DNA from: Mangrovibacillus cuniculi
Lineage (GTDB): Bacteria > Bacillota > Bacilli > Bacillales > R1DC41
DNA: 64,000 bases
Direction of reading: 5' to 3'
NCBI RefSeq assembly: GCF_015482585.1
Contig: NZ_CP049742.1
Span: 888,501-952,500, forward strand
The notes under the pieces are model-generated. The model had not been told where the DNA came from. It did not search any database and worked only from the letters and a program-made list of their open reading frames with translations. Positions 22,098 through 32,791 of this stretch are shown here, piece after piece. Position 1 is the first letter of the stretch. Each line of letters begins with the position of its first letter. Made by a program: the position numbers and the translations under genes.

Positions 22098-24468
22098 AAA
22101 TTGCAGGCGTAGTTGTGGATGTACCAAATCGCCAAACTGATAAATTGTTTCATTACAAGATTCCAGACCATTGGCTTGGACAGATTGAGGTAGGGATGCG
22201 GGTAATTGTCCCTTTTGGTCCTCGAAATATCCAAGGTTTTGTTATGGAAATCGTAGAACAAGCGGATGTTACGAAATTAAGAGATATTATTAAGCCGATG
22301 GATGCTACCCCAGTACTAACAGAAGAATTATTAGAACTTGCTAGCTGGTTAAAAGATGATACCTTTTGCTTTACCATTTCAGCACTCCAAGTTATGCTTC
22401 CTGCTGCATTGAAAACGAAGGTGGAAAAGAAGTTTATTCCCATTCAGCAATCAGAGAAGGTAGATTATCTTTTTCAAGGACGTGCGATGATTACATGGAA
22501 ACAAGCTGAAGAAGAAAATATCCTCGCGGAGTTAACTACTCTTGTTAAGCAAGATCAAGTAGACGTGGAATATGAGGTTAAAGGAAAAGCAAGAAAGAAA
22601 ACAGAGAAATGGGCCGTTTGGACAAGTAGTTCTCTTATAAATGCTTTTGACGAAGTGAACAAGAATGCCAACAAACAACAAGAGATTTTGACTCTATTAA
22701 AGGCTATACCGGAGATGGAAGTACCTGTAAAAGAACTAAAGGAGAATACGAGTCTTTCTGTTTTACAATCAATGGAGGAAAAGAGATGGATTACATTAGA
22801 AGAACGAGAAGTGTATCGAGACCCGTATGCAGATCGAAGCTTTCAACCATCTAATCCACTTCCATTAACAGTAGAACAACAAAGAGTTATTTCACCAATC
22901 CTCACCTCCATAGAAGATCACACCTTCACTCCATTCTTGTTATTCGGAGTAACAGGAAGTGGTAAAACAGAAGTCTACCTACAATCTATCGCAGAGACAT
23001 TAAAAAAGGTAAAGAAGCGATTGTTTTAGTTCCAGAGATTTCTTTAACTCCACAAATAGTACAGCGATTCAAACAACGTTTTGGTGACAGAGTAGCTGTT
23101 TTACACAGTGGTTTGTCAATTGGAGAAAAATATGATGAATGGCGAAAAGTAGCTAGAAAAGAAGTGAGTGTCGTAGTAGGTGCTCGATCAGCTATTTTTG
23201 CACCGTTTACGAACTTAGGATTAATCATCATCGATGAAGAACATGAGTCGAGTTACAAACAAGATGATCAACCCCGTTATCATGCAAGAGACGTAGCGAT
23301 GAGAAGAGCAGAACAATACAAGTGCCCAGTTGTATTAGGATCAGCTACTCCATCTCTAGAATCGTTTGCAAGAGCTAAAAAAGGTGTCTATCACTTATTA
23401 ACAATGAATGAACGAGTGAATGCAAGACCTCTACCTACTGTATCAATAGTTGATATGAGAGACGAATTGAAAAACGGTAACAGGTCTATGTTTTCAACGG
23501 AACTATTTGAAAAGATGAAAGATAGGTTAGAAAGGAAAGAACAGATCGTTTTGTTTCTAAATAGAAGAGGTCACTCCTCTTTTATAATGTGTCGGGATTG
23601 TGGATATGTAGCACAATGCACTGCTTGCGACGTTTCTTTGACTTATCACAGATCTAAAAACGTTTTAAAATGTCATTATTGTGGCGAAGAGGAAGCTATT
23701 CCATCGATTTGTCCTAGTTGTCAAAGTGAACACATTCGTTATTTTGGTACTGGTACACAAAAAGTGGAAGAAGAAATCGGGAAATTAATACCGGAAGCTC
23801 GTGTCATTCGAATGGATGTAGATACGACATCAAAAAAAGGCTCTCACGAAAGACTGTTGAAACAATTTGAAAGAAAAGAAGCAGACATTTTATTAGGAAC
23901 GCAGATGATTGCTAAGGGGCTTGATTTTCCATCTATTACGTTAGTTGGCGTATTGTCAGCAGATACAACGTTGCACATTCCAGATTTTCGAGCTGCCGAA
24001 AAGACATTCCAGCTATTAACGCAAGTAAGTGGACGTGCTGGTAGACATGAGTTGCCAGGAGAGGTAGTAGTGCAAACCTATACTCCTGAACACTACAGTA
24101 TTGATCTAGCTAAGACGCAAGAATTTGAAACTTTCTATCTACATGAGATGCAAACTAGAAAAATGGGGGGATATCCACCGTATTATTTTTTAGTGGCAAT
24201 AACCATGACTCACGAAGATTTACTAAAAGTGGTTGCCTTAGCGGAAGATGTTACTATGTATGTAAGAACGGAACTCTCCAAGGATTCCATCATTCTTGGA
24301 CCGGTGGCTTGTTCCATTCCTAGAATCAAGAATAGATATCGGTACCAATGTTTGATAAAATACAAACGGGAAGCGAATTTAAACGAAACATTAAAAACAA
24401 TTCTGCGTAGAATGCAGCCGAAAGAAAAAGAAGGGTTTACAGTTTCCATTGACCGTCAACCATTATAA
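22094..24468 (+). pseudogene. priA: PriA, primosomal replication-restart helicase, split by a -1 frameshift
   Basis: PriA reloads the replicative helicase at stalled forks. Read in one frame from the ATG at 22094, the protein stops at 23029 (311 aa), just after the Walker A motif GVTGSGKTE. The rest continues in the -1 frame from 23008: GKEAIVLVPEISL, DEEH box, zinc-binding Cys pairs CRDCG, CTAC, CHYC and CPSC, and helicase motifs to 24468. A rejoined product would be about 791 aa, the normal length. The junction is T TA AAA AAG G at 22999-23009 and contains A AAA AAG in the zero frame. The break could be a sequencing or assembly error in an A6 run, a real mutation, or recoding by frameshifting; only the first two need no special mechanism. 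Confidence 0.9.
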
Positions 24469-24485
24469 TGACGGTTATTTTTATT

Positions 24486-24535
24486 GTTACGTGACCTGAA
24501 ACAACTCATTGGCTTGAGCTTAGATGAGTCTCCTT
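24486..24535 (+). repeat. Family C repeat, short copy C1
   Basis: It begins GTTACGTGACCTG and ends GATGAGTCTCCTT. The outer arms ACTCAT and ATGAGT are kept, but the central hairpin is shortened relative to the copies at 43831 and 52858. It follows a T-rich stretch after priA. Confidence 0.65.
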
Positions 24536-24631
24536 GTGCTGTATAGAAAGATTAGTCTTACACAACAAAAAACTAAACTATTCCTAACCATGATAGATAA
24601 CATGAAAAGGCATTTTGAAAGGATGACCAGA

Positions 24632-25114
24632 ATGACAGTATTACCCATTGTTACGCACCCAGCAGAAGTATTAGAGCAACCTTGCGAAAAGGTGTTAACG
24701 TTTGATAAATCGTTACGCAAATTGTTAGATGATATGTATGACACGATGATTGAAGCAGATGGTGTCGGACTAGCTGCACCTCAAATCGGAAAAGCAATAC
24801 AAGTTGCTATTGTTGACATTGACGATGAACATGGAACAGTTGAAATGATAAATCCAGTAATTATGGAATTAAGCCAAGAAGAAGAGATGGAAGTAGAAGG
24901 ATGCTTAAGCTTTCCGGGTGTTTACGGTGAAGTACAACGACCTATTCTATGTACTATTCAGGCCCAAGATCGAAAAGGTAGACACTATCAGTTAACGACA
25001 AGTGGTTTTATGGCACGTGCCATTATGCATGAAATAGACCACTTAAATGGTGTATTGTTTACATCGAAAATTTCACGATACGTAGATGAGGAAGAGTTAG
25101 GAGAGATGGAATAA
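24632..25114 (+). CDS. def: Peptide deformylase
   Basis: Removes the N-formyl group from new proteins. It is 160 aa. Motif I GVGLAAPQ (44-51), motif II EGCLS (89-93, metal ligand Cys91) and motif III HEIDH (133-137) are intact. I chose the ATG at 24632, 9 bp after GAAAGG. The ATG at 24623 abuts that site, and one at 24524 overlaps repeat C1. The stop overlaps the fmt start (TAATG). Confidence 0.96.
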   Translation: MTVLPIVTHPAEVLEQPCEKVLTFDKSLRKLLDDMYDTMIEADGVGLAAPQIGKAIQVAIVDIDDEHGTVEMINPVIMELSQEEEMEVEGCLSFPGVYGEVQRPILCTIQAQDRKGRHYQLTTSGFMARAIMHEIDHLNGVLFTSKISRYVDEEELGEME

Positions 25115-26067
25115 TGACAAGAATTGTATTCATGGGAACCCCTGATTTTTCTGTTCCTGTTCTAAACGGTCTAGTAGAGAACGGGTATGACGTAGTAGGC
25201 GTAGTGACACAGCCAGATCGACCAGTTGGTAGAAAAAGAGAATTAACACCGCCACCAGTGAAAGTTGCAGCGGAGAAACACGGAATTCCGGTTTATCAAC
25301 CTGAGAAAATAAGATTAAAAGAGCAATTACAGCCAGTACTGGATATGAAGCCTGATTTAGTCGTAACAGCAGCTTTCGGGCAGATTTTACCAAAGGAATT
25401 ATTGGATACTCCTTCTTTAGGTTGCATAAACGTTCACGCAAGTCTTTTACCGGAACTACGAGGTGGTGCTCCCATCCATTATTCCATTATCCAAGGAAAA
25501 GATAAAACAGGAATTACCATTATGTACATGGTGGAAAAATTGGATGCAGGTGATATCATTACGCAAGTGGAAGTCCCTATAGAAGAAAGAGATCATGTTG
25601 GTAGCTTGCATGATAAATTAAGTGTAGCTGGAGCACAGTTATTATTAGAAACACTTCCTACAATTATAAATGGAACATCTACTAGAACGGTTCAAGAAGA
25701 AGAGCATGTGACATTTGCATATAATATAAAAAGAGAACAAGAAAAGATAGATTGGAATAAAACAGGTGAAGAAATCTATAACCACGTTAGAGGATTAAAT
25801 CCTTGGCCTGTAGCATTTACCACGTTGCAAGGTAAAGTAATTAAAGTATGGTGGACAGAAAAAACAAAACTAGAAACTAATAGCACTCCTGGAACAATTG
25901 TAGCTGTAGAGAAAGATGGTTTTGTAGTGGCAACCGGAAATCATATTGCCATTAAAGTGACAGAGTTACAACCTTCTGGTAAGAAGAAAATGTCTGGTGA
26001 AGACTTTTTACGTGGAAGTAATAAAGAAGATTTAGTAGGAACCACATTAGGAGGAACGAATGAGTAA
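25114..26067 (+). CDS. fmt: Methionyl-tRNA formyltransferase
   Basis: Formylates initiator Met-tRNA using 10-formyl-tetrahydrofolate. It is 317 aa. The Rossmann N-domain starts [15 protein letters not shown]; the catalytic region [17 protein letters not shown] is conserved, and a C-terminal OB-like domain follows. It is coupled to def and overlaps rsmB by 8 bp. Confidence 0.97.
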   Translation: MTRIVFMGTPDFSVPVLNGLVENGYDVVGVVTQPDRPVGRKRELTPPPVKVAAEKHGIPVYQPEKIRLKEQLQPVLDMKPDLVVTAAFGQILPKELLDTPSLGCINVHASLLPELRGGAPIHYSIIQGKDKTGITIMYMVEKLDAGDIITQVEVPIEERDHVGSLHDKLSVAGAQLLLETLPTIINGTSTRTVQEEEHVTFAYNIKREQEKIDWNKTGEEIYNHVRGLNPWPVAFTTLQGKVIKVWWTEKTKLETNSTPGTIVAVEKDGFVVATGNHIAIKVTELQPSGKKKMSGEDFLRGSNKEDLVGTTLGGTNE

Positions 26068-27400
26068 AAAAAATAAAAGACGTTCCGTTCGAGATGCAGC
26101 ATTAGATGTTATCATCGCTGTTGAATCACAAGCTTCATATAGTAACTTATTACTACATCATGCGATTGAAACAAATCAAGTTTCGAAAAAAGATACGGGA
26201 CTTTTAACAGAGCTAACATATGGAACGCTTCAAAGACGTGATGCATTAGACTATTTCCTTGCACCTTTCTTAAAAGGAAAGAAAATAGATGCATGGGTAA
26301 GAAATCTATTACGACTTTCCGTGTATCAGATGGTCTATTTAGACAAAATTCCAGAAAGAGCTATTTTTCATGAAGCGGTTGAAATAGCAAAAGCAAGAGG
26401 CCATAAAGGAATTGCAGGTATGGTAAACGGTGTTCTCCGTTCCATGCAACGTGAAGGTGTTAAAAGTCTAGAAGATATTAATGACCAAGAAGAACGCCTT
26501 GCAGTATCTACTAGTCATCCAGTTTGGCTAGTTAAGCGTTGGGTAGAGCAATACGGATTTGACAAGACAAAAGAAATGGTAGAAGTTAACATTAAAGCAC
26601 CATATCAAACAATTCGAATCAATAGTATAGTAAGCACAAGAGAAGAAGTAATAGAAAAACTAACAGAAGAAGGCTTTATGGTAGAAGCAAGTCCTTATGT
26701 ACCTGAAGCAATTAGAGTTCTAAAAGGAAATGCTGCAAATTCTCCATTGTTTACAGAAGGTTTTTACACCATTCAAGATGAAAGTTCGATGATTGTTGCG
26801 CATGTTGCAGACATCGAGAATGGAAGTAAAGTACTTGATATGTGTGCGGCACCTGGTGGAAAAACAACTCATATGGCTGAGAAAAACAAAGATGGACAAG
26901 TTATATCTTTAGACTTACACAAGCATAAGAAAAAGTTAATAGACGAGAATGCAGAAAGACTAAAACTGAAGAATATTAAATCTTATGTAATGGATGGTCG
27001 AAAAGCTTTAGAGACGTTTGAAAAAGAAAGCTATGACCGTGTACTAGTAGATGCTCCGTGTTCTGGTTTTGGTGTAATGAGGAGAAAGCCAGATATCAAA
27101 TATAGTAAAGTAGAAGAAGATATTCATCGTCTGTCTTCTATTCAAAGTGAGTTACTATCGGTTGCTAGTAAATTAGTAAAACCAAATGGTCTCCTACTAT
27201 TTAGTACATGTACAGTAGATAAAGAAGAGAATAATGAAAATATAGTAAGATTTTTAAAAGAACATCCAGAATTCGATTTAGAAACCCCTCAAGTACCATC
27301 TGCTATACAACCATTTGTGGAGGATAACATGTTACAATTATTCCCACAAGATATAGACAGTGACGGATTCTTTATCGCAGCTTTGAGAAAGAAGGGATAA
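26060..27400 (+). CDS. rsmB: 16S rRNA (cytosine-C5) methyltransferase RsmB
   Basis: Methylates a 16S rRNA cytosine (C967 in E. coli numbering). It is 446 aa, with an N-terminal NusB-like RNA-binding domain (about 1-140) and a C-terminal SAM domain. SAM motif [14 protein letters not shown], catalytic motifs VDAPCSGFG and [13 protein letters not shown] (catalytic Cys) are present. The ATG overlaps the end of fmt and is preceded by AGGAGG. Confidence 0.96.
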   Translation: MSKKNKRRSVRDAALDVIIAVESQASYSNLLLHHAIETNQVSKKDTGLLTELTYGTLQRRDALDYFLAPFLKGKKIDAWVRNLLRLSVYQMVYLDKIPERAIFHEAVEIAKARGHKGIAGMVNGVLRSMQREGVKSLEDINDQEERLAVSTSHPVWLVKRWVEQYGFDKTKEMVEVNIKAPYQTIRINSIVSTREEVIEKLTEEGFMVEASPYVPEAIRVLKGNAANSPLFTEGFYTIQDESSMIVAHVADIENGSKVLDMCAAPGGKTTHMAEKNKDGQVISLDLHKHKKKLIDENAERLKLKNIKSYVMDGRKALETFEKESYDRVLVDAPCSGFGVMRRKPDIKYSKVEEDIHRLSSIQSELLSVASKLVKPNGLLLFSTCTVDKEENNENIVRFLKEHPEFDLETPQVPSAIQPFVEDNMLQLFPQDIDSDGFFIAALRKKG

Positions 27401-27402
27401 AA

Positions 27403-28491
27403 ATGGAAACTACAAAACAAAAAATTGCAAAAACAGAAGAGGTTAAAAAACCTTCTATTTACTCATTAGAGTTACATGAACTAAAAGATTGGTTAAAAGA
27501 GCAAGGAGAGAAGCCTTTCCGTGCAGGTCAAATTTTTGATTGGTTATACAAAAAAAGAGTAACTACTTTTGAAGATATGTCCAACCTTAGTCAATCTCTT
27601 CGTCAAAAGTTAGAAGAAAAATTTGCTTTAACTACTTTAAACACTCTAATTCAACAAACATCTTCAGACGGAACAATTAAATTCTTATTTGAGCTACACG
27701 ATGGATATTCCATCGAGACAGTTTTAATGCGCCATGAATATGGGAATTCTGTTTGTGTGACAACACAAGTTGGTTGTCGAATTGGTTGTACGTTCTGTGC
27801 ATCTACACTTGGTGGATTAAAACGACATTTAGAAGCAGGAGAAATCGTTGCTCAAGTCGTAAAAGTACAACAGGCACTAGATGAAACTAATGAGCGCGTA
27901 AGTTCCGTTGTAATCATGGGAATTGGAGAGCCGTTTGATAACTACGATGAAATGATGTCATTCCTAAAAATTATTAACCATGATGACGCACTGAATATCG
28001 GAGCTCGTCATATCACTGTTTCCACTAGTGGTATCATTCCAAAGATTTATAAATTTGCAGACGAAGAACTACAGATTAATTTCGCGGTATCGCTTCATGC
28101 TCCAAACAATGAAATCCGCTCTCGTTTAATGCCAATCAATAAGGCATATAAGCTTCCTGAATTAATGGAAGCCATCCGATACTATGTGGATAAAACAGGT
28201 CGTAGAGTGAGTTTTGAATACGGGTTATTCGGAGGAGTAAACGATCAGGTAGAACATGCAGAAGAATTAGCTTCACTTATTAAAGGGTTGAAGTGCCATG
28301 TTAACTTAATACCAGTTAACTACGTACCGGAAAGAGATTATGTCCGTACACCAAGAAATGATATCTTTGCTTTTGAGAATACATTAAAGGAACGTGGAGT
28401 GAATGTAACCATTCGTCGTGAACAAGGTAGTGATATTGATGCTGCTTGTGGACAGCTTCGCGCGAAGGAGAAACCAGAAGAGACGAGGTGA
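27403..28491 (+). CDS. rlmN: Dual-specificity 23S rRNA/tRNA adenine-C2 methyltransferase RlmN
   Basis: Radical SAM enzyme that methylates C2 of adenosine in 23S rRNA and some tRNAs. It is 362 aa. The [4Fe-4S] ligands are Cys125, Cys129 and Cys132 in CRIGCTFC. The C-terminal [11 protein letters not shown] carries the second functional cysteine. GAAAGAAGGGATAAAA precedes the ATG. It is tightly followed by prpC. Confidence 0.96.
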   Translation: METTKQKIAKTEEVKKPSIYSLELHELKDWLKEQGEKPFRAGQIFDWLYKKRVTTFEDMSNLSQSLRQKLEEKFALTTLNTLIQQTSSDGTIKFLFELHDGYSIETVLMRHEYGNSVCVTTQVGCRIGCTFCASTLGGLKRHLEAGEIVAQVVKVQQALDETNERVSSVVIMGIGEPFDNYDEMMSFLKIINHDDALNIGARHITVSTSGIIPKIYKFADEELQINFAVSLHAPNNEIRSRLMPINKAYKLPELMEAIRYYVDKTGRRVSFEYGLFGGVNDQVEHAEELASLIKGLKCHVNLIPVNYVPERDYVRTPRNDIFAFENTLKERGVNVTIRREQGSDIDAACGQLRAKEKPEETR

Positions 28492-28498
28492 CCTTAGG

Positions 28499-29266
28499 TT
28501 GAAATATATCTTTCGAACTGACAGGGGAAAAGTAAGACAGTATAACGAAGATAATGGTGGGGTTTTTCATAATCAAGCAGGTCAAGTGTTAGCAATAGTT
28601 GCTGATGGAATGGGAGGTCATCGAGCTGGCGATGTAGCTAGCCAGATGACCTTGCAGTTCCTTCAAGAATCTTGGGAGAAGACTTCCGAAATTCACAATC
28701 CTGATGAAGCAAAAAGATGGATGGAAGAACATACAAGGAAAGTAAACGTGCAAGTGTATCAACACTCTTTGCAGAACCAAGAATGTGAGGGGATGGGCAC
28801 TACACTAGTTTTCGCACTATGTACAGACTCATTTGCTACCATTGCAAATATCGGTGATAGTCGTTGCTATATATTAAATGAATCAGGTTTTAAACAGTTA
28901 ACAGAGGACCATTCATTAGTGAATGAGCTAGTACGCGCTGGAGAGATTACCCCAGAAGCAGCAGAATATCATCCGCGAAAAAATGTTTTAATAAAGGCAT
29001 TAGGAACAGAGGGAACTGTTTTGCCAGATATTAAAACCATTACCTTTGAAGATGGTGATAGTCTTCTTTTGTGTTCTGACGGTCTTTCTAATAAAGTGAC
29101 ACTACACGAATTAGAAAGTTTATTATCATCTTCCAATGATTTAACTAATGTAGCAGGCGAACTAATTCAACTAGCTAATGATCATGGCGGTGAAGATAAC
29201 ATCACCTTATGTATCGTCCAACAAATGCAGGAGCTAGAGGAGTTGGATGAAAATGATAATAGGTAA
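28499..29266 (+). CDS. prpC: PrpC, PP2C-type Ser/Thr protein phosphatase
   Basis: Dephosphorylates proteins modified by the partner kinase PrkC. It is 255 aa. PP2C metal-binding motifs ADGMGGH, GDSRCY, CSDGLSNK and GGEDNIT are all present. The start is TTG at 28499: GAGGTG at 28485-28490 is 8 bp upstream and the following residues KYIFRTDRGKVRQYNEDN match the family N-terminus. The in-frame ATG at 28418 lies inside rlmN. It overlaps prkC by 14 bp. Confidence 0.95.
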   Translation: MKYIFRTDRGKVRQYNEDNGGVFHNQAGQVLAIVADGMGGHRAGDVASQMTLQFLQESWEKTSEIHNPDEAKRWMEEHTRKVNVQVYQHSLQNQECEGMGTTLVFALCTDSFATIANIGDSRCYILNESGFKQLTEDHSLVNELVRAGEITPEAAEYHPRKNVLIKALGTEGTVLPDIKTITFEDGDSLLLCSDGLSNKVTLHELESLLSSSNDLTNVAGELIQLANDHGGEDNITLCIVQQMQELEELDENDNR

Positions 29267-31217
29267 GCGTATCAGTGGACGCTATCGTATAGAGAAAATG
29301 ATCGGCGGCGGCGGAATGGCTAACGTCTATTTAGCACACGATATGATCTTAGACCGAGATGTTGCAGTGAAGATTCTTCGTTTTGATTCTTCTAACGAAG
29401 AAGAGTTTATAAAAAGATTCCAAAGAGAAGCACAAGCAGCAACAAGCTTGGCTCATTCAAATATTGTCTCTATTTATGATGTAGGAGAAGATGATGAAAT
29501 TTACTACATTGTAATGGAATATGTAAAAGGGTATACATTAAAAGAATACATACAACAAAATCACCCACTTTCCTTAACAATAGCTGTCCATATTATGCAA
29601 CAAATTGTGTCAGCGATTGATCATGCCCATGAACATAACATTATACATCGAGATATAAAACCTCAAAACATTTTAATAGACGAACACGGAACTGCTAAAA
29701 TAACTGATTTTGGTATTGCCACCGCTTTAAGTGCGACCACCATAACGCAAACAAACTCTGTATTAGGAAGTGTCCATTACTTGTCACCTGAACAGGCAAG
29801 AGGTGGTATGGCAACAAAAAAATCAGATATTTACTCTTTAGGGATTGTGTTCTTTGAGCTAATTACAGGACGTCTTCCGTTTTCTGGTGAGTCCGCGGTA
29901 TCAATTGCCTTAAAACATTTGCAATCGGAAACACCATCTGTTCGTAGATGGAATGCAAACATTCCTCAAAGTATTGAAAATATTATCTTTAAAGCTACGG
30001 CGAAAGATCCTTTTGTTCGTTATGAAACAGCGGGAAAAATGGAAGAAGATTTAGAAACTGCTTTAGATCCTTCTAGGTTAGATGAATCGCCTTTTATCGT
30101 ACCTTTGGATGATGATGCGACAAAAGCAATCCCTGTTATTACCAAGGAAGCTGCAAATAATCACTTGGATGAAACGATGGTTCATACGAAAAATGAAAAG
30201 ACCATTCCTCATCCTGTTTCTAGTAAACTAGAAGAAGAACGTCCGAAAGTAAAAACGAAAAAGAAAAAGTGGATTGTGCCTACTTTATTGCTATTCTTAT
30301 TATTGGTTGGACTTGGTATCGCTTTTGCTATGATTACTGCTCCAAAAGAAATAGAAGTGCCAATAACAGAGGATATGGAATTAAATGATGCGCTAGATGA
30401 ATTAACTGCATTGGGGTTTGAAATTGGTGAAGTTATAGAACAAAATAGCGATGAAATTGAAGATGGGAAAGTTATAAAAACCGACCCTAAGGCTGGGACT
30501 ATGTTGCTTGAAGGGGAAGAAATAGACGTATTTGTAAGTTCTGGTAAAGAAGCGATTGAAATGAAAGATTATGTTGGTAATCGTGTGGAGCAAGTTAACC
30601 GAATACTAGAGAGTGCCGGATTTGAAGTAGAAGTAGAGGAAGAATTCTCTGATGATCCAATTGGTACGATCGTATCACAGACACCTGAATCTGGTGACAT
30701 GGTAATTCCAGAGGATACTATTGTCACTCTTATTGTTAGTAAAGGGGAAGCACCTGTAGAGGTGAAAAATTTAACTGGATTTAATGACCAAGCACTACGG
30801 GATTATGCAGAGTCATCTGGATTAACGATTGACTTATCCAATGAGGAATATTCAGATGAAGTGCAAGCGGGCACGGTTATTTCACAGGATCCAAAACCTG
30901 GAACTGCAGTGGAAAAAGGCTCTGTGATATCAGTTGTACTGTCTAAAGGTCCAAAGGAAGTCCCGCCAAAAGAAGTGCAAAAAGAGGTATTTATTCCTTA
31001 TGAACCAGAAGAAGATGGTAAGCCTCAAGAAGTCATTATATACATTCAAGATATGAATAGAAATATGGTTACTCCGAGTGATTCTTTCTATATCACTCAA
31101 GGAGAAACACGAATATTAACGTTTACGGTAAGAGAAGGCGAAACCGCTGGATATAGAATCTTCCGTGATGGACAAGTCATAGAAGAAGATGTGATAGAGT
31201 TCCCTAAATCCAATTAA
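29253..31217 (+). CDS. prkC: PrkC, membrane Ser/Thr kinase with PASTA domains
   Basis: Eukaryotic-type kinase sensing muropeptides; in B. subtilis it promotes spore germination and affects cell-wall and stationary-phase functions. The 654-aa protein has a kinase domain with the Gly-rich loop GGGGMANVY (18-26), Lys40, HRD at 132-134 and DFG at 152-154. An activation loop with several Thr follows, then a basic stretch and one transmembrane segment at about 339-361. Three extracellular PASTA repeats and a C-terminal Ig-like domain complete it. I chose the ATG at 29253, 10 bp after GAGGAG; an ATG two codons earlier is possible. Confidence 0.95.
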   Translation: MIIGKRISGRYRIEKMIGGGGMANVYLAHDMILDRDVAVKILRFDSSNEEEFIKRFQREAQAATSLAHSNIVSIYDVGEDDEIYYIVMEYVKGYTLKEYIQQNHPLSLTIAVHIMQQIVSAIDHAHEHNIIHRDIKPQNILIDEHGTAKITDFGIATALSATTITQTNSVLGSVHYLSPEQARGGMATKKSDIYSLGIVFFELITGRLPFSGESAVSIALKHLQSETPSVRRWNANIPQSIENIIFKATAKDPFVRYETAGKMEEDLETALDPSRLDESPFIVPLDDDATKAIPVITKEAANNHLDETMVHTKNEKTIPHPVSSKLEEERPKVKTKKKKWIVPTLLLFLLLVGLGIAFAMITAPKEIEVPITEDMELNDALDELTALGFEIGEVIEQNSDEIEDGKVIKTDPKAGTMLLEGEEIDVFVSSGKEAIEMKDYVGNRVEQVNRILESAGFEVEVEEEFSDDPIGTIVSQTPESGDMVIPEDTIVTLIVSKGEAPVEVKNLTGFNDQALRDYAESSGLTIDLSNEEYSDEVQAGTVISQDPKPGTAVEKGSVISVVLSKGPKEVPPKEVQKEVFIPYEPEEDGKPQEVIIYIQDMNRNMVTPSDSFYITQGETRILTFTVREGETAGYRIFRDGQVIEEDVIEFPKSN

Positions 31218-31232
31218 CATAAGGAGGCATTT

Positions 31233-32114
31233 ATGCCAAAAGGCCAAATTATGAAGGCGTTAAGTGGTTTTTACTATGTAAAGATGGAAGACAGATTAAT
31301 TCAATGTAGAGGTAGAGGTGTTTTTCGTAATAAAAACATCTCTCCTCTTGTTGGAGATTATGTACATTATGAGTTCGAAAGAGATCAAGAAGGTACAATC
31401 ATGGAAGTCTTTGATCGAAAGAATGAATTAGTAAGACCACCAATCGCCAATGTAGATCAAGCAATACTAGTTTTTTCGTGTGTAGAGCCGGAATTTAATC
31501 CCGGTTTATTAGATCGTTTTTTAGTATTAATTGAGTATCATGACATTGAACCAATTATTTGTCTAACAAAAATTGATCTAGTTCCAAAAGCCAAATTGCC
31601 TGAATTAGAATCTTTTATCGAGGATTATAGGAAAATTGGCTATCAGGTAGTCATTACATCATCTGAAACAGCAGAAGGGCTAGAAAATTTACTTCCACTT
31701 TTAAAAGATAAACTATCCGTATTCGCTGGACAGTCGGGAGTTGGAAAGTCTTCATTATTGAATGCCTTACGACCAGACCTAGAGTTGAAGACAGCTGGGA
31801 TCTCAACTCATTTAGGGCGAGGAAAGCATACTACACGTCATGTAGAATTGATGGATGTAAATGGTGGAGCAGTTGCAGACACACCTGGTTTCAGTTCATT
31901 AGAATTGATGGAAATGGAAGTGAATGATGTCACTTTTTGTATGCCTGAATTTCAAAGAGCAAGTGAAAAGTGCAAATTTAGAGGTTGTCTACATATAAAT
32001 GAACCGAAATGTGCAGTAAAAACAGGTGTAGAAGAAGGAACCATACCTGCTTACCGTTACGACCACTATTTGCAATTCATCCAAGAAATCCAAGATAGAA
32101 AGCCGAGGTATTAA
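31233..32114 (+). CDS. rsgA: RsgA (CpgA), ribosome small-subunit GTPase
   Basis: Circularly permuted GTPase acting in late 30S assembly. The order is an OB-fold (about 1-70), then GTPase motifs in permuted order G4 (TKID), G1 (GQSGVGKSS near residue 165) and G3 (DTPG), and a C-terminal zinc finger with Cys and His in CKFRGCLHINEPKC. It is 293 aa. AAGGAGGCATTT precedes the ATG. It is probably a substrate of the adjacent PrkC/PrpC pair, as reported for B. subtilis. Confidence 0.95.
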   Translation: MPKGQIMKALSGFYYVKMEDRLIQCRGRGVFRNKNISPLVGDYVHYEFERDQEGTIMEVFDRKNELVRPPIANVDQAILVFSCVEPEFNPGLLDRFLVLIEYHDIEPIICLTKIDLVPKAKLPELESFIEDYRKIGYQVVITSSETAEGLENLLPLLKDKLSVFAGQSGVGKSSLLNALRPDLELKTAGISTHLGRGKHTTRHVELMDVNGGAVADTPGFSSLELMEMEVNDVTFCMPEFQRASEKCKFRGCLHINEPKCAVKTGVEEGTIPAYRYDHYLQFIQEIQDRKPRY

Positions 32115-32119
32115 ATGCG

Positions 32120-32788
32120 ATGAAAATGGCACCTTCCATCTTAGCGGCAAACTTTGCTAACTTAGGACACGATGTGAAAATTGTCAGTGATGCAGGAGCA
32201 GATTACTTACATATTGATATAATGGACGGACATTTTGTTCCAAACATTTCTTTTGGTCCTTCCATTGTAAAAAGTATTCGTTCTTACACAGACATTCCCT
32301 TCGATGTGCATTTAATGATTCAAAACCCAGATCAATATATTGAAGATTTTGTCAAAGCAGGAGCCGACATCATAACGGTGCATGTGGAAGCATGCCCACA
32401 TTTACATAGAACGTTACAACTTATACGCTCTTTTGGTGTTAAAGCGGGGGTGGTGATAAATCCTGCAACATCTGCTTCTATATTAGAGCCAGTTCTTCAT
32501 GAAGTGGATATGATCCTATGTATGACGGTTAATCCAGGCTTCGGTGGGCAAGCTTTTATTCCTTCTGTTCTACCCAAAATTGAATGGTTAGCAGAACAAC
32601 GAGAAAAGAATAATTATTTATATGAAATTGAAGTAGATGGTGGAGTTAATGAAGAAACCATTATTGATTGTGCTAATGCAGGAGCGGATGTATTTGTAGC
32701 AGGATCGGCAATTTTCGCAAAAGATGACCCTGCTGAAGCATTGCAAAATTTAAAATCAGTAGCTATGAAGCACGTAAGAAGAGGGTAA
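32120..32788 (+). CDS. rpe: Ribulose-phosphate 3-epimerase
   Basis: Interconverts ribulose 5-phosphate and xylulose 5-phosphate. It is a TIM barrel of 222 aa. Conserved APSILAANF, HIDIMDGHFVPN (metal and catalytic residues), MTVNPGFGGQ and EVDGGVN motifs are present. It starts 5 bp after the rsgA stop and is 3 bp before thiN, so it belongs to the same transcript. Confidence 0.96.
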   Translation: MKMAPSILAANFANLGHDVKIVSDAGADYLHIDIMDGHFVPNISFGPSIVKSIRSYTDIPFDVHLMIQNPDQYIEDFVKAGADIITVHVEACPHLHRTLQLIRSFGVKAGVVINPATSASILEPVLHEVDMILCMTVNPGFGGQAFIPSVLPKIEWLAEQREKNNYLYEIEVDGGVNEETIIDCANAGADVFVAGSAIFAKDDPAEALQNLKSVAMKHVRRG

Positions 32789-32791
32789 ACG

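Noticed and set aside
25130-25441. Antisense frame of 103 aa in fmt with a hydrophobic, membrane-protein-like translation
   Set aside because: It starts at TTG, lies wholly opposite a conserved essential gene, has no supporting context, and antisense frames of this kind were frequent across the window.
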